From Pseudomonas sp. ACM7 (GTDB lineage Bacteria; Pseudomonadota; Gammaproteobacteria; Pseudomonadales; Pseudomonadaceae), in assembly GCF_004136015.1 (NCBI RefSeq), contig NZ_CP024866.1, positions 2,839,522 through 2,903,521 on the forward strand: DNA of 64,000 nucleotides, given 5' to 3'. A program made the position numbers and the translations under genes. The notes under the pieces were generated by a model. It had not been told where the DNA came from. It did no database searches and saw nothing but the letters and a program-made list of their open reading frames with translations. Shown piece after piece: positions 36,960 through 45,776 of this stretch (its first letter is position 1; each line of letters opens with the position of its first letter).

Positions 36960-38954
36960 TTAAGGCATCATTTCCAGTGGCACGGGGTACACGTTGTCCC
37001 GTGCATCACTGTCCTTGGCTAAAGCGACCCAACGGTCGACATCCGCGTTGTAACGCTGGTAATGCCGCAGTTTGGTGTTCAGCGTACGGATGAATTTCTC
37101 TTGCGCCAGACCGTCCCAGCTCTTCCAGGTCTCTTCATCCAGGTTCAGCACTTCACTCTGATAGGGCAGGTCTTCGAGGTACTCGCCGAGCACGCCCATG
37201 TCCGCCAGTTTGGCGTTGCTGTTCTGTTTGAGCTGATTGGGATCGGCGCCCATGGTCGCCGCCACCGAACGCAAGCGATCGAACATTTCCGTCGGTGAAA
37301 TCAGGCCTTCGTTGGCCGCATCGAGAATCTGCTTCATCACGTCGCTCAAGTCGCTGAGCTGGGATTTGGTCAGCAGCACCCGCACATCGGTGGTCGGGAT
37401 GTTCTGCTTGATCAGGTCGCGGTCGGTGATCCACGCCTTGAACACCGGCGGGGCCTTGCTGTTGGTCTTCTCGCCGAGGTAGGCGAGTTGCATGGCGTGG
37501 CCGATCAGCGCCGCGTCTTCGAGCATTTTCTTCTCGGCCGGGTCCTGCTTGGCGTTCGCTGCACTGCCGATGGCGTCCTCGCCCATGTAGGCGGCTTTCA
37601 CTTGTGTAGTGATCGCGGCGGCCAGTGCGTCGACCTTGCGCCCGAATTCATGAATATCGCCAGCGTTGACCGGGTAATACAGCGAGGTGTTGGTGCCCGG
37701 GTAGGTCGACAGGTTCTGGTACTGCGCCTCGGCCTTGGCGTGGTCCTTGGCCCCGGCCGGGGTTTTCAAGTGCAGGGTGTAAATCGCCACGCCCGGATTG
37801 GCGGCTTCGATGCGCACCTGCGCGGCGCTCAAACCGGTCTTCGACAGTTTGTCGTCACCTTCGATGGCGCCCGCGTCGGTGATCAACACCACGTAGCGCG
37901 CGCCGAACTGGCTCCAGTCGACCTTGTCGATGCTCTCCATGACGCCGGCAAAGGCGTCCTCATCGAAGCTGCTGCTCGACACAGAGGCCTGTTTGAGGTC
38001 GGCGATCTTGGCGAAAAAGTCGGCGCTGTCTTTCACTTTGGTAGGGTCGGCGTACATCTTGGTGGTGTATTCCAGCCCCGGCACCGCCTGGGTGTTGGAG
38101 CGGAAAGCGACCATGCCGAACTTGACCTGCTTGCCGAGGTTCTGTGCTTCGATCCGCTGATAAACCTTGCGGATCGCCTCGCGGGTGCGGTCGATGTACG
38201 GGTCCATCGAGATCGTCGAGTCGATGACAAACACCACCGCCGCACTGAATTCCTTCAGTTGGTTGGCGTTTTTGTCCTCGGGCTCCTTGCCGCCGGCAGC
38301 GTTGTTGGCAGATCCGCCCTTGGCGTTCTTGTCATCTGGTTTGCTGACCGACGCGACATTGAGCAGGCGCGTGCGGAAACCGCCTTCGGTCATGACTTCT
38401 TCGCCGCTGAGCACCGGCAGCAGATAGAACTGCTTTTGCAGGTCGACGAAATATTCAGGCTCCTCAGCCAGCACCCCCGGTGCTTGCTGGCCCTTTTTCA
38501 ACTTGGCCCGCAGCGGCGCAACTTTGCTCACCGGGTCCGGTGCATCAAGGATGGCTTCGACAGTGGTGCGGTCCTTGAAGAACAGCAAGCGGTCGCGGTT
38601 GGCCGGGTTGGTGAAGGCCAGCGTCAGCTGCATTTTCCAGTCGGTGGTGCAACCGGCGGGCAACCAGCCAATGGTTTTACCGTAACTGTCGGGGCCGACT
38701 TTCAGCCATTCGGCGTTGTTCGCTTGGGCACGTTCGTACACGTAAAAGCGGCTGAACACAGGCTGTTCGTCACCTGCGGCACCGCCCGCTGTCGGGCTGA
38801 TCTTGCACCCTGGTGTGGTCAGCACGCGTTGGAACAGGGTCTTTTTACCGGCTTGGATCAGCGGTTTGTCATCGGCCTGGGACAGCGGGCTGATATACAG
38901 CGCCAACAACGCGGCGCCGCTCAACAGGAATCGACTCACGGGCGAACGCATCAC
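36960..38954 (-). CDS. Secreted von Willebrand A protein, like the extracytoplasmic part of PpkA
   Basis: A 664-residue protein with an N-terminal signal (FLLSGAALLALYISPLSQA). An SH3-like first domain (about 35-135) contains SRFYVYERAQANNAEWLKVG, IGWLPAGCTTDWK and LAFTNPANRDRLLFF, which resemble the region after the membrane segment of the type VI kinase PpkA as I recall it. The vWA domain (about 235-440) has a MIDAS-like DSTIS (245-249), with T247 in the place of the usual glycine-flanked serine, and LITDAGAIEGDD. A helical C-terminal region follows. No kinase domain is present anywhere in the operon. Its stop/start overlaps by 4 bases with the preceding gene. Confidence 0.8.
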   Translation of the reverse strand: MMRSPVSRFLLSGAALLALYISPLSQADDKPLIQAGKKTLFQRVLTTPGCKISPTAGGAAGDEQPVFSRFYVYERAQANNAEWLKVGPDSYGKTIGWLPAGCTTDWKMQLTLAFTNPANRDRLLFFKDRTTVEAILDAPDPVSKVAPLRAKLKKGQQAPGVLAEEPEYFVDLQKQFYLLPVLSGEEVMTEGGFRTRLLNVASVSKPDDKNAKGGSANNAAGGKEPEDKNANQLKEFSAAVVFVIDSTISMDPYIDRTREAIRKVYQRIEAQNLGKQVKFGMVAFRSNTQAVPGLEYTTKMYADPTKVKDSADFFAKIADLKQASVSSSSFDEDAFAGVMESIDKVDWSQFGARYVVLITDAGAIEGDDKLSKTGLSAAQVRIEAANPGVAIYTLHLKTPAGAKDHAKAEAQYQNLSTYPGTNTSLYYPVNAGDIHEFGRKVDALAAAITTQVKAAYMGEDAIGSAANAKQDPAEKKMLEDAALIGHAMQLAYLGEKTNSKAPPVFKAWITDRDLIKQNIPTTDVRVLLTKSQLSDLSDVMKQILDAANEGLISPTEMFDRLRSVAATMGADPNQLKQNSNAKLADMGVLGEYLEDLPYQSEVLNLDEETWKSWDGLAQEKFIRTLNTKLRHYQRYNADVDRWVALAKDSDARDNVYPVPLEMMP

Positions 38955-39982
38955 TTCTGCAACTCCTCAAAACGCTGCTTGGCTTCGGCGTTGTTCGGGT
39001 CCTGGGTGAGGATGGTTTCGTACCAATAGGCCGCCGTGGCGTTGTCCGCGACCGGGAAGCACTCGCTGGCCTTCAGGTATTTAGGGTCGTATTCGCGGGC
39101 ATAGGCGTTGGCGATCAGCGCGTCACCGGCCTGGGCACGGTTGGCGTACAGGCGCTGGGCGACACCGCAGTGTTTGCCGGCCTTGGCCTGGTTGATGATC
39201 TCCAGCAACTTGGCACTGTCGGGTGCGGCCTTGATGCAGGTCTGGACGAAGGTCAATTCGGGCAGGCTGTTCATGCTATCGAGGGTGCAGGCTTGAGCGT
39301 CGGCGCCGGCCGGTACGGCGGCAACGGCTGTGGCCACCGGGGCAGTCGCCGGGGTGCGTTTGTAGAACCAGAATCCGCCGCCCGCGGCCAGCAGCAACAA
39401 CACGACAATCAACAGGCCGATCAGGCCTTTGTTGCTTTTCTTCACCGGTGCGGGAGGCGGTGTGTAGGCGCGCTCGGTGAGCACTGACTCTAATTCCACT
39501 TCCGGTTCGGCGGTAGACAGGATCAGTTCAGGCAGCTCCGGGATTTCCGGGATTTCCGGTGCCGGTGCACTCGGCGCCGTCAGTTCGGCGCCACCATACG
39601 TCGAGCGCGTCTGGCCGCCGGCCGTGGACGGCAACACGCCAACGCCTGGCCGAACTACGCCTTTGTCCGCGTGGCCTTGGCTCTGTTCACGCAGTTCGAT
39701 CTGGAATTGCGAGTTGGCGCCGCCTTCCAGCAGCGGGTCGACCACGTCTGGGCCGACCTGTGCCTCCAGGCCTTCGCCGCTGGCCGTGACGTTGAAACGC
39801 GAGACCTTGAACCAGAATGGATTGTTGCTCCAGGCCTTGTGGTCCTGGAGGTAAAAACCGTCCTGGTTACGCTGAATGGAAAACTCCAGCTGTTCCTCGC
39901 CACCCTGCCATTTCTTCACAGTGAGGCGGGCCTGGCCAGGCACATTGGGCTCTAACGCGAGCAGGTCGACACGAATTGGCAT
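38951..39982 (-). CDS. Single-pass membrane protein of the Srf operon
   Basis: A 343-residue protein without a signal peptide. Residues 1-100 form a beta-rich cytoplasmic domain (LTVKKWQGGEEQLEFSI and WFKVSRFNVTASGEGLEA). Residues 135-180 are a Pro/Glu-rich linker, and one transmembrane helix is at about 187-207. The periplasmic C-terminal part (about 225-343) has TPR-like helices (AAYWYETILTQDPNNAEAKQRFEEL) and several cysteines. It starts three bases after srfC. I recognise no named family. The layout suggests a bridge between a cytoplasmic GTPase and the periplasmic vWA/SUMF1 proteins, which is inference. Confidence 0.72.
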   Translation of the reverse strand: MPIRVDLLALEPNVPGQARLTVKKWQGGEEQLEFSIQRNQDGFYLQDHKAWSNNPFWFKVSRFNVTASGEGLEAQVGPDVVDPLLEGGANSQFQIELREQSQGHADKGVVRPGVGVLPSTAGGQTRSTYGGAELTAPSAPAPEIPEIPELPELILSTAEPEVELESVLTERAYTPPPAPVKKSNKGLIGLLIVVLLLLAAGGGFWFYKRTPATAPVATAVAAVPAGADAQACTLDSMNSLPELTFVQTCIKAAPDSAKLLEIINQAKAGKHCGVAQRLYANRAQAGDALIANAYAREYDPKYLKASECFPVADNATAAYWYETILTQDPNNAEAKQRFEELQK

Positions 39983-39985
39983 TGC

Positions 39986-42697
39986 TTATCTCGCTGTGAA
40001 GGCTGTGAGCACTTGGCCCAGCCGTTCATTCTGTTCAGGGGTGATTTCACGTCCGGCGCCATGGCCGGCATTGTCCTGCGTGAGGTAGGCCAGGCCCGAT
40101 AGCCAGTCGCCGAGATACCGCTGCGCCTGATTCGCCGGTTGCGCCGGTAGCACGGGCACTTGTCCCGGACTGATGTCGGTGTAGAACGAGAACAGCGGCG
40201 CCTTGGCACCGGCGCGGCTGTTCGGACGCTCGCTTACCGGCTTCTGCAGGTAGCCGAACCAGGACACGAAATCGCGCAGTACCCGTTGCACTTCCAGGAC
40301 TTGGCGCTCGACCAGTTGATCGCGCCGTGCGCCGCTTTGTGCACGCTTGAGGACCGCACGGCTCAGTTGCCCCGGCAAGTCCTGGCGATAGCCGGCGGTG
40401 ATCAGTTCGTCGACCACCGCTTCCAGCAATGCTTTTTCCAGACCGAGCAGGTTGAGCAGGCTTTGCCGGGTGGTCAGTTCACGCAGGTGCGCAATCCAGG
40501 CCTTGAATGCCGCTTTGGCGAATCGGTGTTCGTTGCTTTGCAGCTCGGGCGCCAGGGTGTCGGCGTTGCTGCTGACCGGAGCTTCAGGGCTTGTGTCGTC
40601 ACCGAAATCGAAATCGAAACCGGCGTCGTTGCCATACAGGCTCTGGCTCGGTGTCGGTGCGACCGGCTCGTCGTCCACGGCCGGCTCGTCATCGGTTTCG
40701 TACACGCCGCTGAGGTACAGGTCGCGCACCTCTTCGCTCGGCATGTCGAGTTGATCGATCAACTCACCGAGCACCGCCGGGCGACGGCCCAGGCCCGTCA
40801 AAATCATTTGCGCTTTGGCTTTCTTGGCGGCTGCGGCACCATCGCCGTCGGCGTGGTACCAGGGGCTCAGGCCGTGAGTGGTCAGGCCTTCGAGGCACTC
40901 GCTCAATTGCTCGCGGATGCGCTGCAATTTGAATTCGATATTGGCCACGCCTTTGAAACTGCCGCTGAAGTGGTTGATGCCACCGTCATCGTTGCGCAGC
41001 ATTTCTGCCCAGGCGTTGGCCGGGTTCCTGATGTGTTTGCACACCAGAGCGTTGCTGGCGAAGCTGGTGCCCAGCGCGCTGACACGTTCCTGATAGATGG
41101 CATTGAGGCCGGTTTCCGCACCGTTCGCGTCTTGCCCGATGAACGCCGCGTCCATACGAGGTTTGCGCACCAGGTAGGTGTTCTGGAACGGTGTGCCGGC
41201 CCAGTCGTTCATCCAGCTCAGGCTGCCGAAGCGCTCCAGCATGGTCAGCTTGACCATGCCGTTCCAGCTCTCGTCGTACTGATCCGGTGTCAGGCTGAGG
41301 GAGTTGGTAATGCGCAGGTCGAGCATGGTCAGCGCCCAGATCAGACCGGTGTCGCGCTTGCTGCGAGCGGCCGAATCGGCGCCCTGGGTCTTTTCGATCC
41401 AGCGGGTCAGCACCGGGCCCACGTCGTTGACGTCGCTCTGCTTGGTCGAGCCTGTGCAGACCACCAGCGCGTTCATTTCCTGGTTGTCGGTGTAGCGTTC
41501 GAACAGGTAGGCGACCTTGCCGCGCAGGATCAGCTGGGAAACGGAGTTGTCCTTGGCGGTGGATTGCGGGTCGTTGGAATCGGCGATCTCGTGCAGTTTC
41601 TGGCGCCCGCGATAACCGGGGAAATCCAGCAGGTCGACCTGATTGACGATGTCATCCACCGGCGCTTCGATCAGGCGGAAGGTCATTTCGGCGGTCAGTG
41701 CCGCCAGTTGCGCGACCGCAATCGCCTGACTGTTTTGCAGGCGATCGCCAACCAGCGGTCGAACTTCAATTGGCAAGTCCAGCGGGCTGCCGAAGCGTTC
41801 GAGGATGTCGACGTTCATGATGCTGTCGCGCTGGCTGTAGGTGTCGTTTTCGAAACTCACCAAGGCCTTCAACGGTGCGAACACGGTCTCGGGCAGGCCC
41901 AGCTTGTGCAGCGCTCCGGCCAGTTGCTGGTACGCGCGCGTCAACTCGCTTTGCTCACCCCAGAGAATTGAAAACAGCTCGGCCCGTTCCTGGAAATTCA
42001 GGCGTGGCGCCAGTTGCAACGCTTTGGGCCAGTACAGGTGCTCAAGCTTCTTCACCGAGTTACGGAAGTTGTCGCGCAGGTAATCCCACAGCGACACCAG
42101 ATCGTCGGCATTGACCCCCGTTTGCAGAGGGCCGGTTTCGCGGCCCTCGAACGGTTTGAGCACGCGCTGGATACGCTCTTCGTCGATCTCGTAGGAAATC
42201 CGCTCAAGGTCGAAATCCTTGAACCAGGCGTTGGCGAGAATCTTCGCCAGCTCGATTTCCTTGAACAGCGTGAGTTCTACCGGGAAGTCATTGTCCTGAC
42301 TTTCCGTCGCCCGACGGCTGAAGCGCGTTACCAGGCCGGTGGCTTCCTTGCCACCACCCACCGGGTTGATGTGCTTGATGAAATCCAGGCGATGGTCGCC
42401 GAACTCGGTTTCCAGCTTGCCGTTCTGACCGGCGGCGAGGGCCGAAATCAGGTAGGACTTGCCGGCCTGGGACAAGCCGAAAAAACCGATGGTCATCGGC
42501 GTGCAGGCCACGCGACCGAGGCTTTGAGCCAGATTGCGGGCGCGATGCAGGCGGATGTTCAGGTTGTCGGCTTCGCTGTCCAGGCGCGGCGCGTTGCCCC
42601 GCGTCTGGCCAATCCAGTCCAGCGCCTGACCGGCGCCTTCATAAACAGCGGCCCAACTGGCAGAGAGCTGAGTTTGATCGGGGGTCAGATCATTCAT
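39986..42697 (-). CDS. srfC: SrfC family protein, dynamin-like GTPase
   Basis: A 903-residue protein of the SrfC (virulence effector SrfC) family, named from the Salmonella srfABC operon. A P-loop is clear: GFFGLSQAGKSYLIS with Walker A at 74-81. A switch-I-like GKEATGLVTRF (115-125), a G3-type DFPGYRG (357-363) and a strand ALVVCTGSTKQ follow, giving the layout of a large dynamin-like GTPase, with a mostly helical rest and an acidic insertion (about 660-700). No signal peptide. It overlaps srfB by four bases (ATGA), showing tight coupling. GTP use is inferred from motifs; earlier literature calls Srf proteins virulence or toxin factors, but a role here is unproven. Confidence 0.85.
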   Translation of the reverse strand: MNDLTPDQTQLSASWAAVYEGAGQALDWIGQTRGNAPRLDSEADNLNIRLHRARNLAQSLGRVACTPMTIGFFGLSQAGKSYLISALAAGQNGKLETEFGDHRLDFIKHINPVGGGKEATGLVTRFSRRATESQDNDFPVELTLFKEIELAKILANAWFKDFDLERISYEIDEERIQRVLKPFEGRETGPLQTGVNADDLVSLWDYLRDNFRNSVKKLEHLYWPKALQLAPRLNFQERAELFSILWGEQSELTRAYQQLAGALHKLGLPETVFAPLKALVSFENDTYSQRDSIMNVDILERFGSPLDLPIEVRPLVGDRLQNSQAIAVAQLAALTAEMTFRLIEAPVDDIVNQVDLLDFPGYRGRQKLHEIADSNDPQSTAKDNSVSQLILRGKVAYLFERYTDNQEMNALVVCTGSTKQSDVNDVGPVLTRWIEKTQGADSAARSKRDTGLIWALTMLDLRITNSLSLTPDQYDESWNGMVKLTMLERFGSLSWMNDWAGTPFQNTYLVRKPRMDAAFIGQDANGAETGLNAIYQERVSALGTSFASNALVCKHIRNPANAWAEMLRNDDGGINHFSGSFKGVANIEFKLQRIREQLSECLEGLTTHGLSPWYHADGDGAAAAKKAKAQMILTGLGRRPAVLGELIDQLDMPSEEVRDLYLSGVYETDDEPAVDDEPVAPTPSQSLYGNDAGFDFDFGDDTSPEAPVSSNADTLAPELQSNEHRFAKAAFKAWIAHLRELTTRQSLLNLLGLEKALLEAVVDELITAGYRQDLPGQLSRAVLKRAQSGARRDQLVERQVLEVQRVLRDFVSWFGYLQKPVSERPNSRAGAKAPLFSFYTDISPGQVPVLPAQPANQAQRYLGDWLSGLAYLTQDNAGHGAGREITPEQNERLGQVLTAFTAR

Positions 42698-45600
42698 TTG
42701 CGTTTCACACTTCCACTGTCGAGCCAGTACTTGGTCTCGCTCAGGCCGGCGTCGAGCATGGTGTTGAGTTCCAGCTCGAGGTCGCTGCGCGGGTTGAAGT
42801 TGACGTTGTTACAGTTGGATTCGATGTCGCGAACCGAGAGGCGGTCGCTGACCAGATCCTGCTTGCGTGTGTACTTGTCCGCCGGCTTGACCTCGAACCG
42901 TACCTTGAGCAGCGGCGCGCTGCCGTTTTCACCGATCGCGCGGGAAAACTTCTCCCGACCGGCCTTGGTGAACCGCAAGGTATACAGCGGCGAGGCGGCC
43001 CAGCGGTCGGCGGCCAACTGACGAAAACCGAGGCGCAGATCGCCGCGCATTTCCAGTTGTTGCGTGTCGGCGGCATCGCCAACGCCGATTTCCGGCAGCT
43101 TGATTTTGTAGTCCTCGGACTGGATGTCGCGGTACAGCACGTCGGCATCCTTGATCACGTTGTTCAGGTCGATCACGCCGATGTGCTTGACGGTCGAATA
43201 CGGCTTGAGCGCCGAAGCACGGAAGTAGAAGTTCGGCACGCTGTGGTTGGCGCACAACAGGCAGAGCATGGCGCCCACCGACGCGGTGCTTTTCGGGTCG
43301 TCGATCCGGCCGTTCTTGTGGAACGGATACCAGCCGCCAGTGCGGTAGTTTTGCAGCGCCAGAATGCGCCCCGGTGGCAGCGGCAGCACCTTGCGAATGA
43401 ACGCCTGGATGCCAGGCAGGCGCGAAGGACGGCCGGTCAGCAGCAAGACATCGCACGGGTAATGCGCGACCACTTCACATAGCGCACCGAGAATCTTGGT
43501 GATGTTGATCTGGTCGTTGAGGAAAGCGGCGTGAAGCTTCTGCAGGTCGAAACTGATCGGCGCGTCATACAGGTCGAAACCGCTCTGGCCACCGACATCG
43601 CGGCGCACGGCGGCGTTGACGTAGTCGAGCACGGTCTTGCTGATCGCGTTGTCACCGAGCAATTGGCGGTAGCTTTGCGGGGTGACTTCTTGCGGAACCT
43701 GCGGATCGTAATGCTCGTACGCCTTGAGCAGCGCCAGGCCCAGCGGGGCGAATACCTGCAGGTTCAGTTGCTGGCGCAGGATCATGTCCTGGGCGCTGAC
43801 CGATTCATCGCCACACAGCCGTGACATCAGCGAATCCGGGGCTTTCACGCCGGCGTTCTGCAAGGCTTTTTCGAAACTCGGCAGGATGAAGTCCTGAATC
43901 ACGTCCAGCAGGATGTCGTCGCCGGCTACTTTGAAGCCATCGCGAAAACGCTGCTCGGGCACGATATGCACGTTGCTGCCGCTGCCGGTATTACCCGCGC
44001 GGTCGAGGCGATAGTCGGTGATCACCAGGTCGGTGGTGCCACCGCCGATGTCGATGGTCGCGAGGGTGATGCGTTGGCGGTCGGTCTTGTCCGGCCGGGC
44101 AATGGTGTCAAAAAACTCTTCCGGATGACCGGCGAAGTTCTCGTTGACCTCGGTGTACAAGTACACCAACTGGCCGCAGGACGCTTCGTCCCATTCCACG
44201 CGGATACTAGGGATCGGCGTGCGCGGGCTGACGGCCTGATCCTGATGTGGATCTTCCTCGCCGACATGCCAGCCGAGGCTTTTCCACACCAGGCCGATGG
44301 CTTGTAGCATGCGTTCGTTGAGGATGCTGCGCTCGGCCTGCGGCATGCCCGGCGGCACGGTCAGGGTGATGCTGTTGAGTTGGCGCGGTACGCGGGTGTG
44401 ACCCTGGCGCGAACGCTGGGCCGGGCTGTTGATTTGCGACAGCGCCTGGGCCAGTACTTCGGCGAGCATGAAGGTCATCAGCGAGCTGCGTGAATAACGC
44501 GGCATGAACACTGGTAGACGATCGTCTTCTTCGAGGCTGTATAGCGCCTCGCCGGTTTCGTTGATCAGATGCGAGAACGGCGCGGCGGTGGCGTACGGTT
44601 CGTTGTCGGTCTTGATGTACGAGCAGTTGAAGCGCCAGCCGTGGCCGTAGGCGTTTTCGTCCCACAGATAACGTTTCGGGCTGGACAGGCCAGTGGAACC
44701 TTCGGTGCCGCGACGACGGCTGGCCAGACGGCTGGCCTCATTGCCGACGCGGGCAATCGTCGCCCATTGGAACGCATCGTGACGGCCGCTCTTGACCGAA
44801 CAGTGGTCCTTGCCGAAGTACGCCTGGGCGAATTCCACACGGCTTTCGAACGGCAGATTGTAGGTGTGTTCCGGGGTGATCAGGTCGCGCAGTTCCAGCA
44901 CGTAGTTCTGTTTCAACCCGGAACCGGCCTGACCGTGGTTTTCGATCAGGATGCCGCAGGTGCGCGAGTTGCCGACGTCCAGCACCAGGTCCACCGGAAT
45001 CGGTTTGACCAGGCCATTGCTGTCGTTGGCGACTACTTTCAGCTCAGGGATTTCAACTTTCGCACGGGCCGTCGACTGCTGGGCGGCGGACGGCTTGCTC
45101 AATAGACTGAGCAAGTTGAGGTAGTGCGCCAAGTGATAGTTGGCGCGGATGTCGGTGTCCAGCTCTGCGCGCGAGCGGTGGGCATTGCCCTCGTTGAACA
45201 CTTCCAACAGCCACTCGTTGACCCACGGTTGGGCCAGGAACCAGCGGGTTTCGCTGGCCTTCGTCGCCAGTTTGAAGGACACGCCGGAGCTGATGTCTTC
45301 TTCGTTTGGCGCCAGGTAAGCGGTGCCGTCACGCTTGGGCATCACGCGGCTGTCGAAGGCCATCGTCAGGCGGTGGGTGTTGCCGTCGATGTCGGGCGTC
45401 GCCAGCTTCACCAGACGCATGCGCGACCAGTTGGTCGGGCCTTCGTCGAAGCGATGCGGCGGCATGAAGCGGAAAAACGGGGTCGGCAGCCAGATACCGT
45501 CCAGCAACTCGAGGCTGCTTTTCATGTCGACGCTGAACGCAGGTTTGGCTTTCTCGACCTTTTCCGGTTCAGGTTCGTAGAAAAAGAAGTCTTTCTCTTC

Positions 45601-45759
45601 GTTGTACGACAGGCGGCAGATCAGCCCGCTGATCATCGGCGCGAATTCGCCGGTCGGTTCCTTGCGAGGATCCAGACGCAGTGCGAAATCCATGAACTGG
45701 ATGCCGGTGTCGCTGACCAGCGTGACGGTGTCTTCGAATTGGGTGACTTCAGGCAACAT
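42694..45759 (-). CDS. srfB: SrfB family protein, Hsp70/actin-like ATPase fold
   Basis: A 1021-residue cytoplasmic protein of the SrfB family. An N-terminal region of about 250 residues has no motif I recognise. Then come the two phosphate motifs of the actin/Hsp70/hexokinase fold: DLVLDVGNSRTCGI (257-270) and ATIDIGGGTTDLVI (567-580). Late, LLLTGRPSRLPGIQAFI and STASVGAMLCLL fit the adenosine motif. It may therefore be an ATP-driven scaffold or chaperone. It lies 17 bases after srfA and overlaps srfC by four. The length matches SrfB proteins of enterobacteria as I remember them. Confidence 0.85.
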   Translation of the reverse strand: MLPEVTQFEDTVTLVSDTGIQFMDFALRLDPRKEPTGEFAPMISGLICRLSYNEEKDFFFYEPEPEKVEKAKPAFSVDMKSSLELLDGIWLPTPFFRFMPPHRFDEGPTNWSRMRLVKLATPDIDGNTHRLTMAFDSRVMPKRDGTAYLAPNEEDISSGVSFKLATKASETRWFLAQPWVNEWLLEVFNEGNAHRSRAELDTDIRANYHLAHYLNLLSLLSKPSAAQQSTARAKVEIPELKVVANDSNGLVKPIPVDLVLDVGNSRTCGILIENHGQAGSGLKQNYVLELRDLITPEHTYNLPFESRVEFAQAYFGKDHCSVKSGRHDAFQWATIARVGNEASRLASRRRGTEGSTGLSSPKRYLWDENAYGHGWRFNCSYIKTDNEPYATAAPFSHLINETGEALYSLEEDDRLPVFMPRYSRSSLMTFMLAEVLAQALSQINSPAQRSRQGHTRVPRQLNSITLTVPPGMPQAERSILNERMLQAIGLVWKSLGWHVGEEDPHQDQAVSPRTPIPSIRVEWDEASCGQLVYLYTEVNENFAGHPEEFFDTIARPDKTDRQRITLATIDIGGGTTDLVITDYRLDRAGNTGSGSNVHIVPEQRFRDGFKVAGDDILLDVIQDFILPSFEKALQNAGVKAPDSLMSRLCGDESVSAQDMILRQQLNLQVFAPLGLALLKAYEHYDPQVPQEVTPQSYRQLLGDNAISKTVLDYVNAAVRRDVGGQSGFDLYDAPISFDLQKLHAAFLNDQINITKILGALCEVVAHYPCDVLLLTGRPSRLPGIQAFIRKVLPLPPGRILALQNYRTGGWYPFHKNGRIDDPKSTASVGAMLCLLCANHSVPNFYFRASALKPYSTVKHIGVIDLNNVIKDADVLYRDIQSEDYKIKLPEIGVGDAADTQQLEMRGDLRLGFRQLAADRWAASPLYTLRFTKAGREKFSRAIGENGSAPLLKVRFEVKPADKYTRKQDLVSDRLSVRDIESNCNNVNFNPRSDLELELNTMLDAGLSETKYWLDSGSVKRK

Positions 45760-45776
45760 GTCGGGTTATTCCGTTT

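Noticed and set aside
37488..39029. A 513-codon plus-strand ORF across the secreted vWA gene, and similar long antisense ORFs at 40160-41971 and 22081-23514
   Set aside because: Each is opposite a well-supported gene of clear family. Long antisense ORFs are expected at this GC content.
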